Positions 31,085 to 42,594 are shown, numbered from the stretch's first letter. The stretch is DNA of 64,000 nucleotides from Nilaparvata lugens (GCF_014356525.2 NC_052504.1:100558051-100622050); one strand, 5' to 3'. The notes: generated from the letters alone by a model not told the origin. Translations and numbers: made by a program.

Positions 31085-31700
31085 TCTTCACATTGGCGAA
31101 CTTCACTCTCATTTTTGTGTTATGAGCATTTGAAGATGAGTGATTTTTCTGATCTGTGAGGAGAGGAGGGATTTAATGTTCTAGTGAATAACTCACTCTG
31201 TATTGTGGCCAATCATCTCATATTATAGCACAACACTTGTTGGGTCAACCTCTATCCACAACCTGAATATCAAGCAAATCTGAGAGATTTGCATTTTTCA
31301 TGGAATCCATGAATAAAAAATCATAGATTTTCGCAAAAGTGGTCAAAGATCGAATAGCTCTAGCTCTCAGGAATGAGAGTACTTGACTAGAGTAACAATA
31401 ATTGGCCATTTGAATAATGTTGAGCATTTGCTCATACTTCTCGAATATTGAGCATAATAAGTTTCTTCTTTCTATGAATAAAAGTGAGCAAAAATAGTTG
31501 TGTGAGAATTTGCTCAAAAGTAAATCATCAAAATGATAGGGAGATGAAAAATAAGGTAACCTTGTGCTATTCCTCTCCCGAATTTAGATAAGATTAACAC
31601 ATAGTCTGAAATAGGTTAAGTCTCATAGTCTAGTTGTTGACTTGACAAAATTTCCAGTCCCGAATTATTTTTACAACGTAGATTACAATACAACAGTTTA
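31085..31700. repeat. Family R copy and cacaagg-type LINE end (copy 2)
   Basis: R text at 31085-31385, shortened GAGCA cluster to about 31515, then an uninterrupted LINE end (minus) to about 31690. This is the intact version of the interrupted copy-1 locus at 21383-22110. Confidence 0.65.
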
Positions 31701-32699
31701 TGAGCGAGTTCTCCAACCCGAGGGGTCACTAGTCTATCCATTTTCAACTTGAAGATTTGCAAGATTTTTGAATTTTGCTCATAGTAAAATGGCTCAACTA
31801 ATTCGTGTAAGGAAGAAGAAACTATTCAATATTTACACAAAAGTTGCAGATATTCTTGAAATTAGTATGAATAATATTATTAAAGTAAATGGACAATAAT
31901 AAACAGTAGCCGACAGTATTCGGCTTGAGTTGAAAATAACGGCTTGAAATTTGTAACACAAGCTACCTATACCATTGGACATTTCCTCATGCTATCTCTT
32001 GTCTTTGATGATAGAGATTTCAATCTCACTCTACTAAATTCTGACTGAGTTGAATTCTGACTCTATTGACTCTCTTAAATGACTCGGCTACAGGAAACGT
32101 TGAACGAGTCAGTTGGATCCAGTCGAGTTGTAATTCAAAGAGTCACATTGAACTGGAGAACTTATCGGGGACTGCTTTGAAAGTTCTATTTGGTTCGAAA
32201 GGAAATGAGCTGGAACTGCAGACGGAGGCAAAGTATTCAGCTTACCGTCCCAAATAGCTTCATTTGAAAATTCGAGAATATCTGATTTTAGCCAAATCTT
32301 GGATCAGGTATAAATCGAGACGTTAAAGGAATGCATTGAATGAATCCTATTCCCTTCAATTATTATTGATTGAATCCTATCATAGCAATCTAATTTTTGA
32401 AACTATCCAGCGTGACACGCATTTCAGAAATGTTTTTCTTTTTTGAGCTTAAAATGAATGGATGAACAGTACAATGAATCAATCTTGTATGAATAGATGA
32501 TTTAGTCAATGAAAAATGAAATAATGTATGTTTGCTAGGATGCACAAGCCTAAGAGCGTATGTCGTTTTCACCCTCAGTATTATCATGGGAATGGATATT
32601 TCAATCGAGATAGAGAGAATAGCTATCAATTTAATCAATCTCATGATAATCAGGATAGTAGAGTTTTGTCGTCATGCTTGGTAATGAAAAATCAAAAAT

Positions 32700-32985
32700 A
32701 GGTTCACGTTATAATGCAGTGCAGAAAGATGGGAGTTTATCAGAGATTGACAATGGTGTAATAACCGAAACCGGTCTTTCTAATTATCAATAAATCAGTG
32801 TTTTTTTGACAATTTCTTAGTCTTTTTTCATTCAATATGAATAATTACCACAATATCAACTTCTCAACTACACAAAAAGTGAAAAAAAGATAGGAGAACA
32901 GCGTTGCCGATTCTCTGCCTTGCTACAGCCTTCTATAGAGGACAACTGTTCATTGTTGTTCAAAATAATTAATTGTTATCTACTT
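32700..32985. mobile_element. M1 left part with an inserted FB arm
   Basis: M1 text at 32700-32735 and 32881-32985. Between them, 32736-32880 is an FB-family right arm (ACCGAAACCGGTCTTTC through 'CAACTTCTCAACTACAC'). Confidence 0.7.
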
Positions 32986-32989
32986 TTCA

Positions 32990-33425
32990 AGCGGTGATAT
33001 CTCTTGAACGGGGAAGAATTTAGCTAATCTGTTTGCAGATTCGAGTTCCTCGCATCAAGGACCATAAAAAGGCAGAATTGATGATGATTTCATTTCCCCC
33101 GAAAATATGAGTAAAAAATGTACTGACGGATTGCGTTTCTCAATATATTTGAGTTTCATAACTACTGAACGGGAGAGAATTTTACTAATCCGTTAGCAGA
33201 TTCGAGTTTCTCACATCGAGGAGCATGAAGTAGGCAGAGTTGATAATGATTTCGTTTCTCCCGAAAAAATGAAAAAATAATGTACTGACCATTATGCGTT
33301 TTTAATATATTTAACTGGTCGTATCTCCTGAACGGGAGAGAATCCAGCTAATCCATTTGCAGATTCGAGTTCCTCGCTTCAAGGAGCATTAGAAGGCAGA
33401 GTTGGTAATGATTTTATTTTTCCGA
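32990..33425. repeat. Three tandem copies of a unit of about 150 bp
   Basis: Each unit has a 'TGAACGGG(A)GA(G)AAT' block, 'GCAGATTCGAGTT', a 'TC(A)AGGA' block, and 'AGGCAGA(A)TTG'. Units start near 32998, 33150 and 33310. No frame is preserved. Confidence 0.7.
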
Positions 33426-33454
33426 AGAATCATTATTCATATCATCCAAACAAT

Positions 33455-33600
33455 AAATTAATAATACATCAAGATGATAGGCAGAGGATAAAGGAAGTAA
33501 CCTTGTGCTATTCCTCTCCCACATTCTATCAAGCTCAAACCTAATCCAAAAAAGGTTAAATCTTGTAGTACTACATTTTATAATATTTTCAGTCCTTCAG
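33455..33600 (-). mobile_element. Cacaagg-type LINE 3' end
   Basis: 'AAGTAACCTTGTGCTATTCC' and 'TTAAATCTTGTAG' match the family, more diverged than the copies in the duplication. Confidence 0.6.
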
Positions 33601-33857
33601 GACTTCAAATCACTCATAACTGAATCAATTCATAGATATTTCAAACATCACTTGATCATAATATAAATAAATTATTCCACTCATATGAAATTTGATTGAA
33701 TCATCTCCAACAATATATTCATTTTGATGAAACAAATTTCACAAAATATGAATATTTGCCAACGGTTTTTGTTTACAAAGCTCTCATCTCCGCTGCAAAT
33801 CATAACATTGAATCCAATACGGCAGAGTATCTAGTGCTTTCCAGCTGCCTGCATCCC

Positions 33858-34226
33858 TATAGTGAGGTCCACGTTATAATGGCAGCGGAGAAAGATAGCA
33901 GAACAGCGTTGCCGATCCTCTATCATGTCAATGCCTTCTATAGACGGTAGCTGATGAAGGTTGATTGATGTAATATTGACTGTTTATTCTCGTTTAGAAT
34001 GAACAATTATATTTTATCAAACAAGAGATCATATTTTTCAATAATTTCATGATAAACTATCATAATTAAAATGATATTCTGTTAATTTATTATCTCTACA
34101 TTGTTTAAAGACAATCTGGCATCAGAACAAAGCGAGGAAGAGATAGCGCTATCCGCTTTATTGAATGAAAGACAAGGATAGCAATTGCCAATCAAACACT
34201 ACCTTTATAACGAGGACCTCACTATA
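33858..34226. mobile_element. M1, complete copy (369 bp)
   Basis: TATAGTGAGGTCCACGTTAT to ACGAGGACCTCACTATA, with 'AACAGCGTTGCCGATCCTCT' and 'GAGATAGCGCTATCCG' inside. One of the best-kept copies. The frame 33696-33950 that runs into it is accidental. Confidence 0.85.
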
Positions 34227-34227
34227 G

Positions 34228-35010
34228 ATCTCCACGATACTTTTTCTAACACTAACAGGTAAATTTTCCTCCACAAGGGAATAATTGAAAACTTGACCTA
34301 CTGAAATCTTGAAGAATGTAAAGTAAGCCTATAACCATCCTCGGTGAATTAAGAATCTATATTATGCAAAGTTTGAAGTTAATCAATTGAGAAGTTGAGA
34401 CGTGATGCATCAAACATAATATTTCTCTATCCATACTTGTATAAGCCTATTCTTTCCTATATCATATTCATAGCAGGAGACCCGTACCCCACAAGGGTCT
34501 ATTTTCGACAAACTGAATACTTGACGTAATGAAATTTTGAAGAATTGGAAACAGGCCTTTAATCATCCTTGGTTAATTTCATTTTTTTCTATTTCATTTA
34601 TTGTACAAAATATTACAATCATAATATAATTATGACATTGAAGGAAAAACTAGGCTGAGCCTGTACTATTTCTCTCCAAAAATTTTGATAAAATGTTAAT
34701 GTTGTCCAAAGGTTGAGGTTATGTAATCACACACTGCTTCGTCACTTGATTTTTGGTCCAGGAATAATGATATGAAGATTTTGAATTTTGAAGGTTGACA
34801 TAGTACTTTAAATAAATCACAGGATGTATCACAATAAATAAAAAACTTGAGAAATATTGCACTTTTTTGGAAAATTTTGAATACAAAATCACAAACCTAC
34901 CTACTATTGAGAAATTTTATGCTAAATTTGGAGTTGATCCAGTAATTCAGACGTAATGATGCGTCAAACATAATTTTCCCATAGGCTACGTGTATAAGCC
35001 AGTTCTTCCC
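34228..35010. repeat. CCGCAAGGG-type repeats with an inserted LINE tail
   Basis: Blocks at 34228-34430 and 34470-34575 plus 34890-35010 share 'ACCCGTACCCCACAAGGGTC', 'GACTTGATGCGTCA'-like text with 11756-11944. 34578-34690 reads as a minus-strand LINE 3' end (its complement ends in AATAAATGAAATAG). Confidence 0.5.
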
Positions 35011-35019
35011 TTTATCTAT

Positions 35020-35260
35020 ATATATAGAAGCGAAATGGTACTCACTCACTGACTGACTGACTGACTGACTCACTCACTCACTCACTCACACGCAGAACTA
35101 AAAATCTACCGGACCAAAAACGTTCAAATTTGGTAGGTATGTTCAGTTGGCCCTTTAGAGGCGCACTAAGAAATCTTTTGGCAATATTTTAACTCTAAGG
35201 GTCGTTTTTAAGGATTTAAAGTTCGTCTTTTAGCATGTATATTCTTCTTCTCCCAATCTC
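35020..35260. repeat. Element with (ACTG)/(ACTC)n microsatellite
   Basis: GACTGACT and CACTCACT repeats at 35041-35090 precede 'CGCAGAACTAAAAATCTACC' and 'TTGGTAGGTATGTTCAGTTG', a type of phrase I associate with dispersed insect repeats. Class unknown. Confidence 0.5.
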
Positions 35261-35487
35261 TTAATTATGATTTGGAATTTCCATATCATATGTTACTATA
35301 GAACTATTAATCTATCTAGAGTACCCTTTCGAAACAGTTGTTAACTGGCAACTAAATTAATAATTTTGTCAGGTTGGCATTAAGTTGAGTTGACTTTGTT
35401 AGGTTGGCACCAAGTTGAAGATTTGAATGCATTTATCGCGGAAAAATTGATTGGGCACTGCTACTTCAATCCTGGGAATATTATATT

Positions 35488-35711
35488 ACTAGCCGTCAGG
35501 CTCGCTTCGCTCGCCATATCCGTTTAGCCAGACGTTCAGTCTAGACCCCCGACTGGATTGTCCTAACATATGATAAAAATGCTCAAATGAAAAATGCAGG
35601 CGAGCGAAGCGAGCCGGCTGATCTCATTCTTGGACGATCCAGTCAGGGGTCCAGGGGGTGGAACCCCCTGGCTAGACGGATATGGCGAGCGAAGCGAGCC
35701 TGACGGCTAGT
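35488..35711. mobile_element. MITE with long near-perfect terminal inverted repeats
   Basis: Begins ACTAGCCGTCAGGCTCGCTT and ends with its exact inverse. Pairing extends about 38 bp, including CTCGCCATATCCGT. A second internal copy of GCGAGCGAAGCGAGCC lies near 35601. 224 bp, no ORF. Confidence 0.85.
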
Positions 35712-36548
35712 TTCAGTATAGATTAAATCTTAAGACCTCTAGAAGCATCTTATCCCAAGACTCACATCCACAGCTGTGAATTATAGATAGGTTTCCAATA
35801 ATATTTATTTACACTCTAAATTTTGGGTGACTGTTTTTTCCATTTGGATTATATCATCTCCATTTCTCCCAATAAGCAAACAAAGAGCCCAAATTCAGAT
35901 TCCTAGAAACATACACTAAAATAGAAAATGGATAGGAATTTACATCTTCAGAAAACATGAAAATGGAGTGAAAATTTTTCCCCGGTCTCGTCTCATTCTT
36001 GGGAATGGAAATGGTTTCAAGTTGGAGGAGGAATAAAGGAAGGATAAATGGGTCAAGAGAGAAAGAGAGGGAAAGTGAGAAAGTGTGAGGGAGGAATGGA
36101 GCAAAATTCAAATTCCCGCAACAGCAATGATTAATGAAAATAACCGCAGGGATGCCATGCGCTTCTACTTCAATGCTTTCTCTCTCTCACTACTCTCTCT
36201 GATCAATCAATCTCTCTCTCTCAAACCCTCTCCTAATTCCTATTCTTTCTTTCATTCTCTTAATCTCTCTTTCTATTTCTCTCTCTCTTCCTTTATTCAT
36301 CTTCTCTCACCTCCATTTTTCTCTTCCATCCTCTGTCTTCAATAAAGTCTTAAATGGAAAGAATAATCTTCGACATCCTTTTCCAAGGATGCAAAGTTAT
36401 CTGTTCCAATTTCCTCGATTCATTTGAACAGTTGATGCAAATAACAGGCCCCATTAAACGGTAATTGAGAATATTATACAGTAATTACACTGTTATAATA
36501 ATATATTATTTATTGTGTAATGGAGTATTTCAATGAGGCTACTTAAAC
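35712..36548. other. CT/GA-rich and AT-rich spacer
   Basis: GA-rich 36056-36090, CT-rich 36178-36320. Frames of 85-86 codons here are low complexity. No gene. Confidence 0.5.
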
Positions 36549-37010
36549 TTTAATAGTATCTTAAGTCACAAGGATGGGAAGAGGCCTTTTGCAGTCGAGA
36601 ATGATGTTTCTAGTCGAGACGTTAGCCGAGACTTGTATTTCATTTGAGCACTGCAAAAGACATTCACGTCCAAGTAACGTACACTATTTTTTGTCATAGT
36701 AATATAGAAAAGAATAATTGAGAAACAGAAAACATTGCTACATGCATTCTATAAACATAACCGAGTTTACAAGTTTCGAATCAGGAATTTCTTGATTGTA
36801 GTTGACAAAATTTCCACCTGGAGCGCTAAAAGGCGGTTTTCGTACCAGTTTTGCTTGTTCCCAATACGGAACTAGGAAAAATACTCGACTGTAAAGAAAA
36901 CATATGATTTTATTACAGCATATAGCATTCTGTAATGAGAAACATATGTTTATTTGTTCTACAATCAGCTGTTTACCGGCTTGATTTCATGGATGTGAAA
37001 CAGCTGAAAT
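36549..37010 (-). repeat. Inverted-pair repeat, left copy
   Basis: Matches 41086-41568 in inverse orientation over its full length (TAGTATCTTAAGTCACAAGG through ACAGCTGAAAT). On the minus strand it contains an open segment with VPYWEQAKLV and NYNQEIPDSKLVNS, also open in the other copy. Confidence 0.75.
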
Positions 37011-37044
37011 CGAATGACTATGACAAAAATTATCATTCTTCATT

Positions 37045-37215
37045 CGTTATTGATTGATACAATAAGTACATCATCAAAATGATAGGGAGAGACTAAATAA
37101 GGTAACTTTGTGCTATTCCTCTCCGAAATTCAGATAAGGTTACACATAGTCCGAAATAGGTTGAGTCTTGTAGTTGTTTACTTCACAGAAATTTCAGTCC
37201 CTATTATTTTCAAAG
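37045..37215 (-). mobile_element. Cacaagg-type LINE 3' end
   Basis: ATTGATACAATAAGTACATC, 'TTGTGCTATTCCTCTCC' and 'CCGAAATAGGTTGAGTCTTG' define it. Confidence 0.7.
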
Positions 37216-37340
37216 AGTAGATTTTCAAATTTAGATGCTTCAAAACTGAACATAGAATAAATATTTCACATTATTATCACTAAGAGAGGAAATATTCACA
37301 TATTAAAGAAATATTTTTGCAGGACCAAAAAACAAACTTA

Positions 37341-37733
37341 AGCAGCGTTTACACCAAAGTTATTGAAGTATGTTATAAATTGATCTTTATAGATTCTATT
37401 AAGGTGCGTACAGATATACGCGCCGCAAACATGAGCAATTCACTTTTAATCAGCTGACTATATCTGTATTTTTACAGAAACGGTAAGATACAGAAGCTAT
37501 ATAAGATACAGATATGAGAAGCTTAACATCAGCTGATTAAAAGTGCTCATGTGCTCAAAGTGATCACCTTGCTCATGTTCGCGGCGCCTAAATCTGTACG
37601 AACCTTTAGATTGAACGGAACTTGACAAACACTTATGTTCATCATAATGTATGATAAGTTATGTTCAATCTGATAGAATCTATAAAGATTAAGTTATCAA
37701 CATTTTGTTATCAAGTTTGGTGTAAATGCAGCT
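37341..37733. mobile_element. Harbinger-like MITE (outer), TSD TTA
   Basis: Termini AGCAGCGTTTACACCAAA and the complement of TTTGGTGTAAATGCAGCT. TTA flanks both ends (37338-37340 and 37734-37736). Subterminal 'AGATTCTATTA' and 'AGAATCT' also pair. Contains a second MITE. Confidence 0.8.
37402..37605. mobile_element. Harbinger-like MITE (inner), TSD TTA
   Basis: AGGTGCGTACAGATATACGC pairs with TAAATCTGTACGAACCT; 'CACTTTTAATCAGCTGA' pairs with 'TCAGCTGATTAAAAGTG'. TTA at 37399-37401 and 37606-37608. Same family as 2453-2700. Confidence 0.85.
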
Positions 37734-37736
37734 TTA

Positions 37737-38640
37737 TTCTGATTATTCAATAAATTGTATGTTGCATCTTGTGTTGAGTTAGTTTTCAGTTCTTGAATTT
37801 CAAAAATCTATCAATAAATCCAACTCGAACCAGTTCCATTTCTGTTGAAACATTGAGTGAAAACCGTCTGGAAAAGAAGTTGGCAACAACGCACGTCATA
37901 AATCACTTGAGAGCACGTTTTTCAATCAGGTTTGCCTCTCGCCTGTCGGGTGAAAAGACGTGAGATCAAAGAACAACTCGAATATGCTGAGTTTGCACTT
38001 TCGCCGCGATCGTGGATTGAATTTTTAAGGCTTAACACCACAAACCAATGTTTATCTGTTTACGGTTCAATTTAGTCTCATGGAATAAAACAGAAAAACA
38101 AACGAATGGTGTGGAGGAGGAAGGAAATACATTTTTCATGGTTTCCCTCTCCGTCCTTTTCTGGTTTCCTCTCTTCCGTATCCGCGGTGCTGTCATACAT
38201 AAGCATGAACCTAGCCATACACCTTCAGGCTCTTTCATTCACTATCTCTTTCTCTCACACTCTCTTCCTTTCTCCTTTTCTCTCTCTATGTGTGAATTCC
38301 TCTCACATGAATGTGATGTCTTTACCTATACTTTTTCATGGCTGTATTTTACCTACACTCTCTCAGCAGACATCAGAGTGGAGACTTTCGAATATCCTCC
38401 TCTCCTTCTATTTCTTTTTCGTTCTTTCTCATTCTCTTTCTCTCCAGTTTCTCTGCTCTTTCTCTCCAGTTTCTCTGCTCTTTCTCTCCACTTCCTTCAT
38501 CACTCTCTTTCTCTCCAGTTTCTCTCCACTTCCTCCCTCACTCTCTTTCTCACCAGTTTCTCTTCACTTTATCTCCAGTTTCTTCTCACTTTCTTCCCCT
38601 CTCTCTTTCTCTTTCTGTTTCTCTTCCTCATTCTCTTTTG
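37737..38640. other. Non-repetitive spacer followed by a long CT-rich tract
   Basis: 37737-38230 is non-repetitive, with no recognised gene. 38230-38640 is CT-rich (CTCTTTCTCTCCAGTTTCTCT repeats), generating overlapping Ser/Leu/Phe frames of 100-197 codons that are not genes. Confidence 0.6.
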
Positions 38641-39122
38641 ATAATTTTTTGATAGTGTTTTAAAAGTTTCCAAGTGTGTTCTAAATGTTCTAAGAATTTT
38701 ATGAATTCTATGTTGATCTTTCTTTTAAAAGATGTATTGTTATTTATGATTAACTTCCGAGAAATATCTATGATATCTTCCAATTTTTCTCTCTGAAATT
38801 GGAGTCCCTAAAGCTTCTTATGATTCAATCTGAAACGTTTTCAATGTAAGGCAGACAGAGTAGGTTATTACCGAATTATCTATATCAGAGATAACTTTCT
38901 AAATTTAGTAATTTTATTTTCGGTTTTCATGATGTAACTTCATTTTGTTTTATTAATTGTTGAATTTAACTGTAAGAGGTGACAATATAGTTGATATCTT
39001 CTCTCTATTCCGTTGTCTCTCTTGTCATTTCTGGTTTCCCGTTCCCTAGCACTACGTATGATCATCAAGCATCCCTTTTATTAAGCTATATTGTATGTTC
39101 TTTAAATTCTAAATTCCAAATT
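38641..39122. other. AT-rich tract with no recognised feature
   Basis: No coding or repeat signal recognised. Confidence 0.4.
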
Positions 39123-39581
39123 AACTTTCTAAATTCATAGCACGGCACACACATTTCATAAGGAATTGAAATATATGGAGGAACAAGCATCTCAAACTGA
39201 GATATAATACTCCTATTACAAAAAGAAGCAATAAGAATAATTCTGAATCTTGATAGAGAGCAATCATGCAAGCCATTCTTCAGTAAGTTAATGTTCATGA
39301 CGATGAAGTCTGTACATTTATAGGACAATATTATATATATAAACTAACGAATCTAGATTCCCACGGCAAGTAGATATACATAATTACAACACGAAAAATA
39401 AAAATAATTTTACAATAAAGAAACACAATAAGGAAAAATATAAACAAAGTCCAACGTACATGGGAATAAAATGTATTGATTGTTTCACTGGTTGCATAAG
39501 ACATGAACCTGATAGATCAAAATTCAAGGAATTGCTGAGAGCATATTTGATAGATTTAGCATGCTACAGTAAAAACTAGTT
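39123..39581 (+). pseudogene. Decayed LINE reverse-transcriptase C-terminal fragment
   Basis: The plus strand gives HGTHIS-stop-GIEIYGGT, then LLLQKEAIRIILNLDREQSC, then KPFFSKLMFMTM in one frame. After a frameshift it gives DIHNYNTKNKN, then a FKELLRAYLI ending and stop at about 39580. The order (Y-G-I-E-x-x-G, Q-K-x-A-I-R, S-C-K-P-x-F, Y-N-T) is that of Jockey/CR1-type elements and parallels 16311-16830. Multiple in-frame stops show long inactivity. The minus-strand 80-codon frame here is a shadow. Confidence 0.75.
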
Positions 39582-39585
39582 TAGC

Positions 39586-40160
39586 CTACTGTAAAAAAGT
39601 GAATTTCAAACAGTCACTATTTCTCTTCAGCTTTAAGTTAGTTTTTAGTTTTTTGACTTTCTCATGTACATTTTCATGTATGTTTTGGAAAGAAATAAAT
39701 GATTGAGTAAATGATTCCTGTTTTTCCGGTAAGCAATCCACACGTTCACATGTGCAACAAACGAAGAAACAAATCCCCACTCTCTCTTATTAGAGGCTCA
39801 AAGCTGAATAGGAACACAATGTTTTAAGGCTTAGTTTATAATCATAATCTTGTACGAGGTACTCGAGAAATGCGTGTTATCACCATAGGTGCTTCAAACC
39901 AACATCAATTTATTGAGGTAGTCATTATGTGAACTTGAAATTCAGTCCACTTCTATAGCCGTCCATGAGAAATTTTGTACAAATTTTATAATTATTTTTT
40001 CGTTCTACAGCAATATTATGGGAGTACTTTATCCATGTATGCTACAACATACTGGCGTATATACTAATATTTACATTGAATGACAGTATTGCACTGTTTA
40101 TTCAACTAAATTAATAATTGATTCATTATTCATTCATGCAATAAGTACATCATCGAAAAT
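39586..40160. other. AT-rich tract and LINE-tail fragment
   Basis: No gene recognised. 40128-40160 has the 'CATGCAATAAGTACATCATC' end of a cacaagg-type LINE. The minus-strand 64-codon frame at 39586-39780 is unsupported. Confidence 0.4.
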
Positions 40161-40229
40161 GATATGAAAAATTAGTAAATATCATGGAAATTAAGATTGA
40201 ATACAATATCTGAATAACGATAAAATATA

Positions 40230-40630
40230 AAAATGATGAAAAATAAAGAGAGAGAGAAAGAGTGAAAGAGTGAAAGAGTGAAAGAGGAAGCAAGCAAGGA
40301 ACACAAAAAAAATATAAACCAAAATATTATTAAAAAGAGGAAGAGAGATAGAAGGTACAGCAAATGCTGAGAGAGAGGAAGAGAGAGTGAGAGTGAGAAA
40401 GAGAATGAGTGGGAGAGAGAGAGAGAGAGCGTGAGAGTGAGGGTGAAAGTGTGTAAAAGTGAGTGAGCAAGGAATACAAGAAAGATAAAACTAATATATT
40501 GAAAAGACGGTTTAAAAGTTGGAAGGTTCAGGAGGTGCTGCGAGAGAAAGATAGAGAGAGAGTGATAGTGGAAGGGGAAGGTGAGTGAGAGAGAGAGAGA
40601 GTGAGCGAAAGAGGGAAAGTAAGCTAGGAA
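40230..40630. repeat. (GA)n-rich tract
   Basis: GAGAGA, GTGAGAGT and GAAAGAGTGAAAGAG repeats in three diverged blocks, each followed by GCAAGGAA-like text. The 169-codon minus-strand frame is an artefact. Confidence 0.85.
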
Positions 40631-40707
40631 CAGAATGGAATGCAGTAGAGTCGATGCTTTTTCGCACTCATAGCGTTCCACTGATTTATTATAGTTGCAC
40701 TGTTGGC

Positions 40708-40765
40708 CACCTTTCCTCTGAGAAAAACCCGCTTTCCCTCTGAGAAAAACCCGCTTTCCCTCTGG
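40708..40765. repeat. Short tandem repeat, unit about 23 bp
   Basis: Two and a half copies of CTTTCCCTCTGAGAAAAACC. Confidence 0.8.
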
Positions 40766-40855
40766 AATTCCTTCAGCAACTCTTTTTCCAACTCTGCCTA
40801 GAACATTTTTCGCTTTCTAGTTCCTATGACTTTCACAAGGCAATACATGTGCATA

Positions 40856-41968
40856 TAGTGAGGTCCACGTTATAATGGCAGTAGGTATTTGATTAACATT
40901 GGTGTTTCTATCCTTGTATATCATTCCACAAGTAGATAGTGCTATCCTTCTCTAGCTCTTACATGTTGCCGGATCGTTTTCCAATAATGTAGAAATTCAA
41001 TTAATCAACAAAATATTCATTCTCGATCATGGAAATCTATTATTCGATCGTTGAGAAATATATTTTTTTGAAAAATAGTCATTCAATTTCAGCTGTTTTA
41101 CATCCATGAAATCAAGCCGGTAAACAGCTGATTCTAGAACAAAGAAACATATGTTTCTCACTACAGAATGCTATACTGTAATGAAATCATATGTTTTCTT
41201 CACAGTCGAGTATTTTTCCTAGTTCCGTATTGGGAGCAAGCAAAACTGGTACAAAGACCGCATTTTAGCGCTCCAGGTGGAAGTTTTGTCAACTACAATC
41301 AAGAAATTCCTGATTCGAAACTTGTAAACTCGGTTATGTTCATAGAATGCATGTAGTAATGTCAGCAACAGCAGATAATGTTTTCTGTTTCTCAATTATT
41401 CTTTCCTAGATTATTTTGACAACAATAGTGTGAGTTACTTGGACGTGAATGTCTTTTGCAGTGCTGAAATAAAATATTGTAGACTCGGCTAACGCCTCAA
41501 CTAGAAACATCATTCTCGCCTGCAAAACGGCCCTTCCCGTCCTTGTGACTTAAGATACTATTCTAGGCGAATGAAATATAATTATTCGTTCTAACAAGAA
41601 TGATATGGCAGATACGTTATAATGGCAGAGTTTGATAAGCAATGATATTAATATCCTTGTCTATCATTCAACAAAGCGGATAGCGCTCTCTTTCTCGCTT
41701 TGCTCTGTTGCTAGTACGTCTTTCAACAATGTAGAATTAATATTTATTGATCAATAAAATATCTCATCTTATTCATGAAAATTCATCATGAAATTGCTCA
41801 ATAAAAGATAATTGATCTTTCGAAACGAGAATGAACAGTTAATATTACATCAGATAAACCGGTATCAGCTATTCTCTATAGAAGGTAGTGGCAAGGCAGA
41901 GAATTGACAACGCTGTTCTCCTATTTATCTCCTATTATATCCCTCACTGCCATTATAACGTGAACCCA
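40856..41968. mobile_element. M1 copies around the inverted-pair repeat
   Basis: M1 starts TAGTGAGGTCCACG at 40856 and breaks at 41085. The repeat 41086-41568 follows. M1 interior resumes for about 35 bp (GAATGAAATATAATTATTCG). A second M1 runs 41604-41968 with a degraded left end (AGATACGTTATAATGGCAG) and right end CCATTATAACGTGAACCC. Confidence 0.6.
41086..41568 (+). repeat. Inverted-pair repeat, right copy
   Basis: Inverse of 36549-37010. A 62-codon frame (41168-41356) has VPYWEQAKLV, FSAPGGSFVNYNQEIPD and SKLVNSV, shared with a few changes by the other copy. A partial third member is at 23265-23390. No known domain recognised; termini and class unclear. Confidence 0.7.
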
Positions 41969-42029
41969 ATTTTATTTTGAGGTATTCTGAAGAATATTTT
42001 CTATCATAGTACTTCGAATTCTGGACTGT

Positions 42030-42235
42030 ACTAAACAGGAAAAGGTAGCATAAGAAGATATCCCATGATATAGGTTGTTTATGTTCCAAATTTCAAGCCA
42101 ATTTTTTGTTAACTCAAGCCGATTACTGTCTAATACTGTATATATTATTACTACTGTTTTGACCGGGTGAGAGTGTGAGAGCGGCACAGTATGAGAGACT
42201 ACCAGCGTCACTTAGCTTCACCAAAAACAAATACC
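42030..42235 (+). repeat. TE2 copy
   Basis: 'AGCATAAGAAGATATCCCAT', 'CAAATTTCAAGCCAATTTTT' and the terminal GTATGAGAGACTACCAGCGT. Its end abuts an M1 copy. Confidence 0.65.
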
Positions 42236-42594
42236 ACAGTGAGGTCCACGTTATAATGGCAGTGGAGAAAGATAGAAGAACAACGTTGCCGATCCTCTGT
42301 CTTGTCAATGCCCTCTGTATACGGTAGCAGATGATTCATTCGACATTAACTGTCCATTCTCGTTTAAAATAATAACTTGTATTTTATTAAGCAAGAAAAT
42401 ATATTTTTTAATAATCTCCCAATTACGATGAAATATTTTGTTAAATTATTATCAATTCTACATTGTTAGAAGACAATCTAGCAACAGAGAAAAGCGAGGA
42501 AGAGATGGTGCTATCCGCTTGGTTGAATGATAGAAAAGGATAGCAATACCATTGCTAATCAAATACTGTCAGTATAACGTGGACCTCACCATAG
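42236..42594. mobile_element. M1, complete copy
   Basis: ACAGTGAGGTCCACGTTATA to AACGTGGACCTCACCATAG. Contains 'AACAACGTTGCCGATCCTCT' and 'CTACATTGTTAGAAGACAAT'. Confidence 0.8.

Larger units (their letters stand above)
23900..32918. repeat. Direct duplication, copy 2 (about 9.0 kb)
   Basis: Starts at the first base after the gap with the same text as 14260 (AATGATTCGCTTTTAGAGAG). Collinear with copy 1 to an M1 copy at 32700-32985. Its private insertions include a SINE (25087), an (AATC)n LINE end (27217), about 370 bp at 28895, about 165 bp at 30914, and an FB arm (32736). Confidence 0.85.

Noticed and set aside
38048..38663. Overlapping frames of up to 197 codons (+)
   Set aside because: Three overlapping frames are open at once because of CT-rich sequence, the signature of a low-complexity artefact.
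40172..40681. 169-codon frame (-)
   Set aside because: Encoded by GA repeats; composition is Ser, Leu and Phe only.
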